DNA of 16,079 bases. Origin: JABDDM01 sp038240295 (GTDB lineage Bacteria > Bacteroidota > Ignavibacteria > Palsa-1295). Each line of letters starts with the position of its first letter. Position 1 is the stretch's first letter. The translations under genes and the position numbers were made by a program. Location of the stretch: assembly GCA_038240295.1 (NCBI GenBank), contig JBBSDW010000079.1, forward strand, positions 1 through 16,079. Direction: 5' to 3'. Positions 1 to 7,792 of the stretch are shown here, one piece after another. The notes beneath the pieces are model-generated. The model was not told the origin of the DNA. It did not search any database and worked only from the letters and a program-made list of their open reading frames with translations.

Positions 1-35
1 CTCAAAATCGCTCATACTGAATAAGTAGTCCTACT

Positions 36-57
36 CGCCGCCCCAAATGGGGTGGCG
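36..57. other. Strong hairpin, possible terminator of an upstream gene
   Basis: CGCCGCCCC (36-44) pairs with GGGGTGGCG (49-57) around an AAAT loop: nine pairs, one of them G-U. It lies 12 bases after an in-frame TAA at 22-24 that could close a gene coming from the left, but too little of such a gene is visible to claim it. No T-run follows, so an intrinsic terminator is only a guess. Confidence 0.35.
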
Positions 58-87
58 AAACGTGTTTAAGTATGGGTATAAAATGCG

Positions 88-109
88 GAACAGCCCCTCT
101 GGGGCTTTC
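88..109 (+). terminator. Terminator-like hairpin
   Basis: AGCCCC (92-97) and GGGGCT (101-106) form a perfect 6-bp stem with a TCT loop. GAA (88-90) and TTC (107-109) extend it past a bulged C at 91. A short T-rich stretch (TTTCGTT) follows. It would fit an intrinsic terminator for a gene entering from the left, but the T-tract is poor. Confidence 0.35.
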
Positions 110-145
110 GTTATGAATTCGCTCGAAAATAATCCGGCAAACATT

Positions 146-171
146 AAAGTTCAAGCTGACGCTTGGACTTT
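146..171. other. Hairpin upstream of the first T9SS gene
   Basis: Bases 146-156 and 161-171 form an 11-bp stem, with one T-G pair at 151/166, around the loop TGAC. It ends 62 bases before the ATG at 234. It has A-rich sequence on the left and ACTTTG on the right, so it could act as a weak terminator in either direction or as a leader structure. Confidence 0.35.
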
Positions 172-233
172 GCGAGAAATGTTTGTATATTGGGCTTTAG
201 AAGCTCTGCTAACGTTTTGTTTGAACAACTTTA

Positions 234-1802
234 ATGCACGGATCCACATCCTTGCGCCTAACAATTTGTACACTGGGTGTACTATGCGCCACGCTCGTTG
301 GTAGCATAGTGAACGCTCAAGTTGTTACAAATAATGGCGCGTCTATCAAGACAACGTCGGGTGCCATCGTCTATGTGAGCGGCAGCGTGAACAACGCTTC
401 CGGTACGTATGACAATACCGGCACGACCACGGTCACCGGAAATATCACTAACGGCGGCACCATCGGCGATAGCGGCACGATCAACCTTGCGGGCGACTGG
501 ATCAACAACAAGATTTTCACCCGCTACATCGGCACCGTCGCAATGAATGGTGGCGCGCAGAATTTCTCCGGTACGCAAATTACTACGTTCAACAATCTTT
601 CCTTGCTCGCAGCGGGCGCGAAAACATGCAACATCGCCGAGATCGTCGATGGCGTAATGGATTTCACGAGCGGCATCGCGTACACGACGCAAACAAATCT
701 GCTGACCTTTACGATCAACGGCTCCTGGATCAATGGCTCCAGTACGAGTTACGTCGATGGTCCCTGCGGCAAAGATTTCAACAGCACTACCGAGTTTCGC
801 TATCCGATCGGCAAATCGGGCCGCTTCAACACGGCAGGTGTGAAGCCCGCCACGGCAGCCGCGACCACATTCCGGGCAGAATATTTTCACACGCCATACG
901 CAAACACGACGAGCGTCATCGCGCCGATCATTAACGTCAGCAAGTTTCAGTATTGGAACATTGACAGGACAAGTGGCACCAGTAACGCTCAGGTAAGACT
1001 TTACTGGATCAGCGGTGACTATTCGATGTCAAGCTATATCGCAAACATCAACTATCTCGTGGTCGGCAGATGGACCGGCGCGGCCTGGACAAGCGAAGGC
1101 AAATCTTCCGTGACGGGTACCTATGTCTCTGGAAACATTCTTTCGAATACTTGCACAACCTGGGGGCTTGTGCCAAACGAACACTTCACGATCTGCTCTG
1201 ACAGCTCGATCAACAGCTTGCCGGTAGAACTCGATCATTTTGCTGCAACGCAGGAGAGCTCACACGTTCGTCTTGATTGGCTCACGCGTTCGGAAGCGCA
1301 GAACCTGGGCTTTGAGATCGAACGACATTCGGGCAACGAGGAGCCCGCGCTGATTCAATCGTGGCAGACTGACACATCACTTGTGGCAAAATCGAGATAC
1401 GGCGCAAGCTACGCGACGCTCGATGACCCGAAATCGGATGGACTCTATACCTACGACCTCTTCCAGCGTGATAACGATGGTGCACGCTGGCATGTCGCGT
1501 CCCAAACGCTGCTCTACAAGCAAGTGCCCGAATTGGCACAACTTGCGATCGATCTATATCCAAATCCGGCAATCGATCATGCACAGCTTCGCATTGGACT
1601 TCAGCAGGATGCGGCCGATGTCGAAATCGAGATCTACGATCTCGCGGGTAGAAAGATTGTAAGTGAAGACGCAGGAGCAATGACGACAGGATACCATGCG
1701 TATTCGATCACGGGACTTGACCGATTCCCATCGGGAAGGTATACGGTGGTTGTAAACACCGGCGATAAGAGAATGACAAAAGCATTGATCATCAACAGAT
1801 AG
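234..1802 (+). CDS. T9SS type A sorting domain-containing secreted protein
   Basis: This is a secreted or cell-surface protein of 522 aa. Residues 1-28 form a signal peptide: a hydrophobic core, then a likely cleavage at VNA-Q. Residues 30 to about 320 are rich in Gly, Ser, Thr and Asn and look like beta repeats (GNITNGGTIGDSGTINLAGD); no enzyme motif is visible. Around residue 328 the text LPVELDHFAATQ starts the FnIII-like segment that usually precedes a Por-type sorting domain. The sorting domain itself runs from about 437 (LYPNPAIDHAQL) to the end, with EIYDLAGRKI and GRYTVVVNTGDKRMTKALI. Such domains target proteins across the outer membrane through the type IX secretion system and are removed on export. 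The ATG at 234 was chosen because it gives a complete signal peptide. There is no Shine-Dalgarno, as is usual in this group. The substrate or partner is unknown. Confidence 0.9.
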   Translation: MHGSTSLRLTICTLGVLCATLVGSIVNAQVVTNNGASIKTTSGAIVYVSGSVNNASGTYDNTGTTTVTGNITNGGTIGDSGTINLAGDWINNKIFTRYIGTVAMNGGAQNFSGTQITTFNNLSLLAAGAKTCNIAEIVDGVMDFTSGIAYTTQTNLLTFTINGSWINGSSTSYVDGPCGKDFNSTTEFRYPIGKSGRFNTAGVKPATAAATTFRAEYFHTPYANTTSVIAPIINVSKFQYWNIDRTSGTSNAQVRLYWISGDYSMSSYIANINYLVVGRWTGAAWTSEGKSSVTGTYVSGNILSNTCTTWGLVPNEHFTICSDSSINSLPVELDHFAATQESSHVRLDWLTRSEAQNLGFEIERHSGNEEPALIQSWQTDTSLVAKSRYGASYATLDDPKSDGLYTYDLFQRDNDGARWHVASQTLLYKQVPELAQLAIDLYPNPAIDHAQLRIGLQQDAADVEIEIYDLAGRKIVSEDAGAMTTGYHAYSITGLDRFPSGRYTVVVNTGDKRMTKALIINR

Positions 1803-1816
1803 GAGGCGAGACAGAA

Positions 1817-1851
1817 GCTCAAAACAGTTTTGGATCGGCCAGTCTTTGAGC
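1817..1851 (+). terminator. Possible terminator stem after the first T9SS gene
   Basis: GCTCAAA (1817-1823) and TTTGAGC (1845-1851) are perfect complements, beginning 15 bases after the stop codon. The loop of 21 bases holds a small TGG/CCA pairing. A run of eight T lies at 1874-1881, 22 bases beyond the stem, which is too far for a standard intrinsic terminator. The assignment is therefore weak. Confidence 0.25.
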
Positions 1852-1866
1852 AACCGGTTTGTAGAG

Positions 1867-1896
1867 TTTCACGTTTTTTTTAATCACATATTTTTG
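1867..1896 (+). promoter_or_regulatory. Candidate Bacteroidota-type promoter for the tandem paralogue genes
   Basis: TATTTTTG at 1889-1896 matches the Bacteroidota -7 consensus TAnnTTTG exactly. An imperfect -33 element, TTTC at 1867-1870 (consensus TTTG), lies 18 bases upstream. Transcription would start near 1903, giving a leader of roughly 100 bases before the ATG at 2002. That leader would carry the hairpin at 1909-1924. Confidence 0.4.
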
Positions 1897-1908
1897 GGTG
1901 TCGTTCGA

Positions 1909-1924
1909 GCGCAGTGCCCTGCGC
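1909..1924 (+). other. Leader hairpin upstream of the tandem paralogues
   Basis: GCGCAG (1909-1914) and CTGCGC (1919-1924) form a perfect stem with a TGCC loop. With G1925 bulged, A1908 can also pair with T1927. No T-run follows, so it is more likely a 5' leader structure than a terminator if the promoter at 1867-1896 is real. Confidence 0.35.
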
Positions 1925-2001
1925 GCTAACGGTTAAACACTCAAAGATACTTTTAATCCGGCGTGCTTCCTATGATGGAGCATGTCACTTGATTTCGAGA
2001 T

Positions 2002-3057
2002 ATGTTAGAATGCCTACTTCCGTGGAAGGCGCGGTTTGCCCTGCGGCTTCTACCAAATTGTGCAATTGCCTGCACGATCGTTTTCTTACTATTTTTGAAC
2101 GTGACGACAAAAACATTTGCCCAAAATCGTGTCGGAATCGGAACCGTCGCACCATCGACGAGTGCCATTCTCGACATGACATCTACGACGCAGGGGTTTC
2201 TGCCTACGCGATTGACCGATGCCCAGATGCTCGCTGTTGCATCGCCAGCCACGTCGCTCATTACGTATAATTCAACATTCAACAACTACTACTATTTTGA
2301 TGGCACCATTTGGAGGCCATTTCTGACAGCGATGGCTGCGTGGCAGTTGCTCGGAAATGCTTCCTCGGTCGCAAGTCAGAATTTTATTGGGACGACAGAC
2401 TCGATTGACTTTCGCGTACGCACCAATAACACGACACGCTGGGGCATTTCCGCCCAAGGATTTTATGGACAGGGGACGCTCGCGCCGATCAATCCAGTCC
2501 AGGTCATTCAGGATGCACCGACGAACGTGCATACATACGCATGCAGATCGAAGACAGCGGGATGCGGCGTGGCTACGGGTGCACTTGGTACTGTAACAAC
2601 GTTCGGGAGCGTGCAAGGCTATAAAACGGGCGGACCAAACTATGGCGCAGATCTCGCTCTTGAAACGATCTATGGCGGTAATGTCGGAGTAAAAACACAG
2701 ACGCCGCAAACAAATTTAGATATTGACGGCGACATCTCAACCCGAGTTAACGCCTTGACCGCAGCTACGGGCACGAACAATAACGTCGTTATTCCTGCCT
2801 ATACCTATCTCAGGGTTACTGGTCCTGGAGGAGCATTCGCCATAACAGGAATTGCAGGCGGAGTGAACGGAAAGCTCATCGTCCTCCACAATTCTACTGG
2901 GTCCGTCATGACGATCTCAAATGATAACGGGTCATCGTCCGCCGGAAATCGCATTTATACGCAGAGTGGAAATATCGTAACATCGGGAACCGGCACTGTC
3001 ACAATGATCTACAACGCGACGGCCGCGCATTGGATCGTGATGGCTTCAACTCTCTGA
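2002..3057 (+). CDS. Secreted 'VGIGT' repeat protein, first tandem paralogue
   Basis: This is a 351-aa secreted protein of unknown function, common in kind among Bacteroidota-like genomes. The N-terminus (1-40) holds a basic stretch and a hydrophobic core (CTIVFLLFLNV), then a likely signal cleavage at TFA-Q. The mature part starts with NRVGIGTVAPSTSAILDM, followed by a segment with YYYFDGTIWRPF. The 'VGIGTxxPxxxLxI' motif recurs in decayed form as GQGTLAPINPVQVI and again as GNVGVKTQTPQTNLDIDGDI. The last 95 residues, rich in G/T/N and ending GTVTMIYNATAAHWIVMASTL, resemble the C-terminal tip region of some phage tail or fibre proteins. There is no T9SS sorting domain and no S74 chaperone peptidase, both often found with this motif. 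It aligns end to end with the gene that follows one base later. Confidence 0.85.
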   Translation: MLECLLPWKARFALRLLPNCAIACTIVFLLFLNVTTKTFAQNRVGIGTVAPSTSAILDMTSTTQGFLPTRLTDAQMLAVASPATSLITYNSTFNNYYYFDGTIWRPFLTAMAAWQLLGNASSVASQNFIGTTDSIDFRVRTNNTTRWGISAQGFYGQGTLAPINPVQVIQDAPTNVHTYACRSKTAGCGVATGALGTVTTFGSVQGYKTGGPNYGADLALETIYGGNVGVKTQTPQTNLDIDGDISTRVNALTAATGTNNNVVIPAYTYLRVTGPGGAFAITGIAGGVNGKLIVLHNSTGSVMTISNDNGSSSAGNRIYTQSGNIVTSGTGTVTMIYNATAAHWIVMASTL

Positions 3058-3058
3058 T

Positions 3059-4102
3059 ATGCGAACGAAGCCTTTGTACTTGCGGATGAAGCGAATGCAG
3101 CACGGTGGGATTGTAGCGCTGCTTGCGTTAATGCTAATACTCACTTCGTTCAATGGAGCACTCCATGCCCAGAATAACGTCGGGATCGGCACGACAACGC
3201 CAGACGCCAGTTCGATCCTTGAACTCGCCGCAACGACAATGGGCCTGCTTGTGCCGCGAATGAATACGGGGCAAAAAACGGCGATCGGAACACCAGCGAC
3301 CGGTTTGCTCGTCTATGATAATACACTCTCCCAATTTTATTATTACAATGGAGTAACATGGGTGCCCTTCGTTGCAGCTTCGACGGGATGGTCAACAACC
3401 GGAAATGCCGGCACGGTTGCTTCGACCAATTTTCTTGGAACGACGGATGCGATCGACTTGCGATTTCGAACCGATAACATCGAACGCATGTCGATCACAT
3501 CGGCGGGCAACGTCGGTATCGGTACGACTGCGCCAGGGCGTCCGTTCGAGGTGATCAAAGATGCTGGTTCGCAAACAACAACTGCATCATTCCGATCTGC
3601 AACGGCGGGCTATGGCGTGATGCTTGGTAGTTTCGCCGACACGAGTACGTTCGGTGTCGTGCAAGCCTTTGGCCCAGGCACAACGGGTGCGAATCTTGTG
3701 CTGCAAGCCACACTCACTGGCGGCAAAGTCGGCGTCAACACGCAGTCTCCCGCTACGATGATGGATATCAATGGCGATCTGGCGTTGCGAGATACCACAG
3801 TAACGTTTGCGAACGGCACAAACAGCAATGTTTCGGTGGGCGGCTATAGCTTTATCCGCATCGTGGGGCCTACGGGGCCGTTCAGCGTGACGGGACTTTC
3901 GGGCGGGGTCGATGGTAAGATCGTCATCCTCTATAACACGACAACGCAAAACATGACGATCACCAACGACGCAACCTCCACGGCTGCAAACCGCATTTAC
4001 ACGATGTCCGGCGCCAACGTTGTCACCACCGGCACCGGCACGATCACGATGATCTACAGCACAACGGACCAACGCTGGATCGTGATCGCTACGAACCTGT
4101 AG
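3059..4102 (+). CDS. Secreted 'VGIGT' repeat protein, second tandem paralogue
   Basis: This 347-aa secreted protein is a full-length paralogue of its upstream neighbour. The signal peptide ends at LHA-Q (residue 38). A start at Met10 (3086) would give a shorter and more ordinary n-region, so the exact start is open. Three copies of the motif are clear: NNVGIGTTTPDASSILEL (39-56), GNVGIGTTAPGRPFEVI (about 150) and GKVGVNTQSPATMMDI (about 221). Between the first two lies YYYNGVTWVPF. The C-terminal domain (about 250-347) carries GGVDGKIVILYNTT and GTGTITMIYSTTDQRWIV, again like fibre tips. No sorting domain is present, so how it is held at the surface is unknown. It begins one base after the preceding stop, so the pair is co-transcribed and probably arose by tandem duplication. 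Confidence 0.85.
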   Translation: MRTKPLYLRMKRMQHGGIVALLALMLILTSFNGALHAQNNVGIGTTTPDASSILELAATTMGLLVPRMNTGQKTAIGTPATGLLVYDNTLSQFYYYNGVTWVPFVAASTGWSTTGNAGTVASTNFLGTTDAIDLRFRTDNIERMSITSAGNVGIGTTAPGRPFEVIKDAGSQTTTASFRSATAGYGVMLGSFADTSTFGVVQAFGPGTTGANLVLQATLTGGKVGVNTQSPATMMDINGDLALRDTTVTFANGTNSNVSVGGYSFIRIVGPTGPFSVTGLSGGVDGKIVILYNTTTQNMTITNDATSTAANRIYTMSGANVVTTGTGTITMIYSTTDQRWIVIATNL

Positions 4103-4121
4103 CGTCGGATTCAAACTCGCG

Positions 4122-4149
4122 GTGCCTCCGTTGAACTGCGCGGAGGTAC
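4122..4149 (+). promoter_or_regulatory. Hairpin enclosing the Shine-Dalgarno of the 4153 gene
   Basis: GTGCCTCCG (4122-4130) pairs with CGGAGGTAC (4141-4149): nine pairs with one G-U, around a ten-base loop. The right arm contains GGAGG (4142-4146), which sits six bases before the ATG at 4153 and is the only strong Shine-Dalgarno in the window. The ribosome site would be hidden when the stem is formed. No T-run follows, so it is not a normal terminator. Confidence 0.6.
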
Positions 4150-4152
4150 AAA

Positions 4153-5424
4153 ATGACACGATGGTTTCACCCATTCTTAGTTCTCTTCATGGCTTGCGTC
4201 CTAACCACTAGCGCCCTCGCTCAAGGGTGGAAGTCGCTCGATTCCACTTTCCCAAAAACGCTCTCGCTCGTCTTTACTTCAAACGATACCGGCTATGCGG
4301 CGTGGGAGAATATCTTAAAGACCACTGATGGCGGTCACCACTTCACGGCTCTGAGCTTGCCATCAGGCATCTCGCTTCCATCACTTCGCTCGATGTCCTG
4401 GCCGACCGCGAACGTCGGATATGCCGGCGGTGAGCTCCAAAACGCGACTACTGGAGATTACCACGGACTACTCCTCAAGACGACCGATGCTGGCGCGACA
4501 TGGAAGCGACTCGCCATCGACTCGAACTATGTTATCTGGCAGATCGACTTTCCCAGCCCCAGCTTCGGATATGCGCTCGAAAGTACCGTGACCAGCACCG
4601 GCAACCGCGTAATAAAAACCGATGATGGCGGCGCAACCTGGACTGTTGCGATCCCAGATTCGCCGAACTCGATACCGGCCCTTAGATTCCGTACTGAAAC
4701 GGAAGGCTTTGTCGCAAGGACTGTGGCTAAAGAGCCCATCGAGATCGAAGTAGACTACACGAACGATGGACTCGCCACGATGACCAACCGCGTCAAAGGC
4801 ATGAATCCGCCGGCTCCTTCTTCGGTATATGCGTTCGAGCCAAGCGATGATGGCGCATGGCTCGCATCGGCTGACGGTTATCTCTATCGGACCACCGATC
4901 TTGGAATGCAGTGGAAGAAGATCCCGATCGCAAACGAACCGTTCCTTCAAGCGATCGCGCTGAAGCGGAACATCGGATTTGAATTTAGCTCCGCTAGTTC
5001 ACCGATCATGAACATGACGACCGATTATGGCCAGACCTGGGACTACACGATCCTTCCTGATTCAGGAGGCGTCGTAAAAGCCGTGAGCATTCCCTCAACG
5101 CGAAACGCATACGCCATCGTCAGGATTCTCTCACCTGGTACGGGGTATCAATTGATCAAATGGAGTTCGCCGCAAGCGGTGCGAAGTGAAGCTCCTCTCT
5201 CATCGCTTCGTGTAACCTATTCGAATGATGCAGTCGTGATCGAACTGTCTCCGGCACATCTGCCGCAATCGCTTGAAATCTATGATCTGCTCGGAAGAAC
5301 AGAAGCAACCATCGAGATCTCTGCCGAAGCACCCTCAGTAACCATCCAGCGAAACCGCATTCGAGCTGGGTTTTATATTGCTCGAATTGGATCTCGAAGT
5401 GTGAAGTTTGTTGTCACACGCTGA
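4153..5424 (+). CDS. T9SS-sorted protein with Asp-box (BNR / Ycf48-like) repeats
   Basis: This is a 423-aa secreted protein. The signal peptide is residues 1-23 (cleavage ALA-Q). The body is a predicted beta-propeller with repeated Asp-box motifs of the type TTDGGxTW: ILKTTDGGHHF (about 53), LLKTTDAGATWKRL (about 109), VIKTDDGGATWTV (about 155), LYRTTDLGMQWKKI (about 242) and MTTDYGQTWDYT (about 290). This pattern belongs to the sialidase-like / Ycf48 ('photosystem II stability') superfamily, which in this group is usually a surface protein and not a photosynthesis factor. No sialidase catalytic set is evident. The C-terminus from about 345 is a T9SS sorting domain (SLEIYDLLGRTEA, GFYIARIGSRSVKFVV), without the usual YPNP entry motif. 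The start is fixed by GGAGG six bases upstream. It follows the paralogue pair by 50 bases and may be in the same transcript. Confidence 0.88.
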   Translation: MTRWFHPFLVLFMACVLTTSALAQGWKSLDSTFPKTLSLVFTSNDTGYAAWENILKTTDGGHHFTALSLPSGISLPSLRSMSWPTANVGYAGGELQNATTGDYHGLLLKTTDAGATWKRLAIDSNYVIWQIDFPSPSFGYALESTVTSTGNRVIKTDDGGATWTVAIPDSPNSIPALRFRTETEGFVARTVAKEPIEIEVDYTNDGLATMTNRVKGMNPPAPSSVYAFEPSDDGAWLASADGYLYRTTDLGMQWKKIPIANEPFLQAIALKRNIGFEFSSASSPIMNMTTDYGQTWDYTILPDSGGVVKAVSIPSTRNAYAIVRILSPGTGYQLIKWSSPQAVRSEAPLSSLRVTYSNDAVVIELSPAHLPQSLEIYDLLGRTEATIEISAEAPSVTIQRNRIRAGFYIARIGSRSVKFVVTR

Positions 5425-5462
5425 GACTACGCGATTGTTTCGCAGGTGATCCTGGCAATGTC

Positions 5463-5495
5463 GCAAACGCCGACATCATCGCATTCGGGGTTTGC
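5463..5495. terminator. Probable bidirectional terminator between convergent genes
   Basis: GCAAACGCCGA (5463-5473) pairs with TCGGGGTTTGC (5485-5495) in ten of eleven positions, with a single G-G mismatch, around an 11-base loop. It lies in the 111-bp gap between two converging genes, ending 41 bases before the stop of the - strand gene. TTATA follows on the + strand; the T-tract is weak on both strands. Confidence 0.5.
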
Positions 5496-5535
5496 TTATA
5501 GCATCCCAGTATCAAAGCGATACATCCGACAACGC

Positions 5536-7695
5536 TCACACCATCGCGGCTCGGACGATTTCTGCAATGTCCTGGACGTGAACGCGGTCGCCTTCGTGTT
5601 TGGCTTTAACACCATCGGAAAGCATCGTCATGCAAAAAGGGCACGCTGAGGCAACGAGCTCCGCGCCGGTTGCGAGGGCTTCTTCGGTGCGCTCGATGTT
5701 GATGCGCTTGCCTTCGGTCTCTTCCATCCACATTTGTCCGCCACCTGCCCCGCAGCAGAGGCCTTTTGATTTCGAGCGCTCCATCTCGACGATCTCGAGT
5801 CCGGGAATATTTTCGAGCGCAGCGCGCGGTGCGTCGTAGATGCCGTTCGAACGGCCGAGATAGCATGAATCGTGATAGGTCACTCGTGCGAGTTGATCCT
5901 TCGTTGGCTTGATGCGGCCTTTCGCTAAAAGATCGGTAATGAAATCGGTATGGTGCACGATGTCATAATGACCGCCAAAGTCGCCCCATTCATTCTTGAT
6001 CGCGTTAAAGCAGTGCGGGCAGGTCGTTACGATCTTCGATACGTTATACTTATTTAACGTGTCAATGTTTTCTTTGATCAGCATCTGGGCTAAGTACTCA
6101 TTGCCCATACGCCGTGCCGGATCGCCGGTGCATTTTTCTTCATTGCCAAGGATGCGAAAGTTGATACCGGCGATCTGCATGATCTCGGCAAAGGCCTGCG
6201 TGATCTTCTTCGCACGAGCATCGAACGAACCAGCGCAACCAACCCAGAAGAGGATCATGTCTTCAGATTCGGGCAATAGCTGTTCGTCTTTTGATTTGGC
6301 CTCAGCCATGGTTTCAATTCCCATCCCGCTTGCCCAATCGGCGCGCTCGCTGGGGCTGAATGCCCACGGCGAATAGTTGTTCTCCATCGAAGTGAATGCC
6401 GACTGAAGTTCGGGCGGGAAGTTCGCTTCCATCATCACGAGATTCCGGCGCAAGTCGACGATCACATCGACATGCTCGATCATCACCGGGCATTCCTGCA
6501 TGCACGCCTGACACGTTGTGCATTGCCAGAGCATCTCATTCGGAATGTAATCGCCAATAAATTTCTTCGCCTCGACCTGCTCGGCCGTCATGTGGACACC
6601 TTCCCCAAGCAACACGCCGGTCGGCGTAACAACCGTCGTAGCAACGATCTCAGGCGTATGCTCGCTAAGCGGCTTGCCATTGATCGCATCTTCCCATGAA
6701 GTAAACCCGAAGCTTCCAGCTGCGGTCAAGTGCGGTGCTTTGTCGAGCATGCGTTCACGCGTCTGGATAATGATCCATCGCGGATCAAGTTGCTTGCCGG
6801 TGAGATTTGCCGGGCAGACCGCTGTGCATCTTCCACAATGCGTACACGTGTCGCCATCGAGCAGTTGCTTCCAGGTAAGATCTTCGACGTCGGAAGCACC
6901 ATATTTTACGATCGTCTCGTCGGCGAAGTCGATGGACTTAAGATAATTCTTCGGGCGAAGATCGGCGAAATAAACATTCGGTATCGAGGTGATCACATGC
7001 AGATGCTTCGAGTAGGGAAGATAATTCATGAAGCTCAGTACTAAGACAATGTGTACCCACCATGCAACTTCATTGATGCCGATCGTGCCACCGATCACGT
7101 GCTGATCATGGTTCGACTGCATCACAAAGAAGTGCGCGAGCCACTGCGCGATCGGCCGTACTTCGAATCCATAGATCCCGCCAAGCGCAATCCGCGTCGC
7201 GTTTGTGAGCATAAGCGAGCAAACAATGACGAGGATCGCATAAAGAATAAGCGATGCATCACGGCTCTCTGCTTTGTCACCCTGCAACCGGCGAACCTTC
7301 GAAACAAACCTGCGCCACAGCGCCACGCCGATCGAAACAATGATCAGCCCAATAAAAATATCCTGCGAGACCGTGATGACCGAATAGATCGGACCAAGAA
7401 ACGAAAACGAAAAGCGCCCCACGATCCCTTCGCCGATTGATTCGATCACCGCAAAGAGCAGCGCCATGAAACCCCAGAAGATGAACGCATGCACGGGGCC
7501 AGCGATTGGATCACGGAAAATCTTCGTCTGCCCGATCGCGACGACCATCACTTTTTTGAATCGCTCGATCGGATTATGGAACCGGTTCTGCCATTTGCCT
7601 AATCGCAGAAAGTCGATCAGTCGTTTCGAATTGATCGCGATCCCGCCAAATGCGACTACGAGGACAGCGATGAAGATATAATTGTGCAGCGACAT
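5536..7695 (-). CDS. EtfD-like membrane Fe-S oxidoreductase (ETF:quinone electron transfer)
   Basis: This 719-aa membrane protein is predicted to oxidise reduced electron transfer flavoprotein, for example from fatty-acid beta-oxidation, and reduce menaquinone. The N-terminal third is a NarI-like cytochrome b part with about five membrane helices (near 5-22, 66-88, 100-126, 147-170, 209-226) and histidines such as H69, H215, H231 and H233 as possible haem ligands. Two 4Fe-4S motifs follow: C284, C287, C290, C294 and C392, C395, C398, C402. The C-terminal half has two CCG (heterodisulfide-reductase type) domains. The first has C487, C522, C559 and C562, with CTG in place of CCG; the second has C611, C647, C648, C685 and C688. 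The order cytochrome b, ferredoxin, CCG, CCG is that of EtfD / FadF-type proteins. A related HdrD or GlpC-like role cannot be excluded. No etfAB lies in the window. The gene stands alone and has no Shine-Dalgarno. Confidence 0.88.
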   Translation of the reverse strand: MSLHNYIFIAVLVVAFGGIAINSKRLIDFLRLGKWQNRFHNPIERFKKVMVVAIGQTKIFRDPIAGPVHAFIFWGFMALLFAVIESIGEGIVGRFSFSFLGPIYSVITVSQDIFIGLIIVSIGVALWRRFVSKVRRLQGDKAESRDASLILYAILVIVCSLMLTNATRIALGGIYGFEVRPIAQWLAHFFVMQSNHDQHVIGGTIGINEVAWWVHIVLVLSFMNYLPYSKHLHVITSIPNVYFADLRPKNYLKSIDFADETIVKYGASDVEDLTWKQLLDGDTCTHCGRCTAVCPANLTGKQLDPRWIIIQTRERMLDKAPHLTAAGSFGFTSWEDAINGKPLSEHTPEIVATTVVTPTGVLLGEGVHMTAEQVEAKKFIGDYIPNEMLWQCTTCQACMQECPVMIEHVDVIVDLRRNLVMMEANFPPELQSAFTSMENNYSPWAFSPSERADWASGMGIETMAEAKSKDEQLLPESEDMILFWVGCAGSFDARAKKITQAFAEIMQIAGINFRILGNEEKCTGDPARRMGNEYLAQMLIKENIDTLNKYNVSKIVTTCPHCFNAIKNEWGDFGGHYDIVHHTDFITDLLAKGRIKPTKDQLARVTYHDSCYLGRSNGIYDAPRAALENIPGLEIVEMERSKSKGLCCGAGGGQMWMEETEGKRINIERTEEALATGAELVASACPFCMTMLSDGVKAKHEGDRVHVQDIAEIVRAAMV

Positions 7696-7728
7696 GGTTA
7701 TCGGTAAGATGATCCGGTTCTATCCATG

Positions 7729-7736
7729 CAAAAATA
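7729..7736 (-). promoter_or_regulatory. Candidate -7 box for the EtfD-like gene
   Basis: On the - strand these bases read TATTTTTG, an exact match to the Bacteroidota -7 consensus TAnnTTTG and identical to the box at 1889-1896. It lies 33 bases before the ATG at 7695, giving a short leader. I see no good -33 TTTG at the expected distance, so the call is tentative. Confidence 0.35.
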
Positions 7737-7792
7737 CTCAGCGAAGACCAATGCGGCGCGAAGGAGCTACTTCCCAAGCAATCTACTTCTCA

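Noticed and set aside
1..24. Possible C-terminal end of a gene entering from the left (frame ending TAA at 22-24)
   Set aside because: Only seven codons are visible, with no recognisable motif; other frames also stop nearby.
47..304. Open frame of 85 codons at the left end
   Set aside because: It runs through two hairpins and into the signal-peptide region of the T9SS gene in another frame. The protein has no family look and there is no ribosome site.
282..890. Long - strand frame opposite the first T9SS gene (202 codons)
   Set aside because: It is antisense to a well-supported coding region and its protein shows no family features.
1801..1806. AGGAGG directly at the stop of the first T9SS gene
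   Set aside because: It looks like a Shine-Dalgarno, but no start codon lies at the right distance and no ORF follows.
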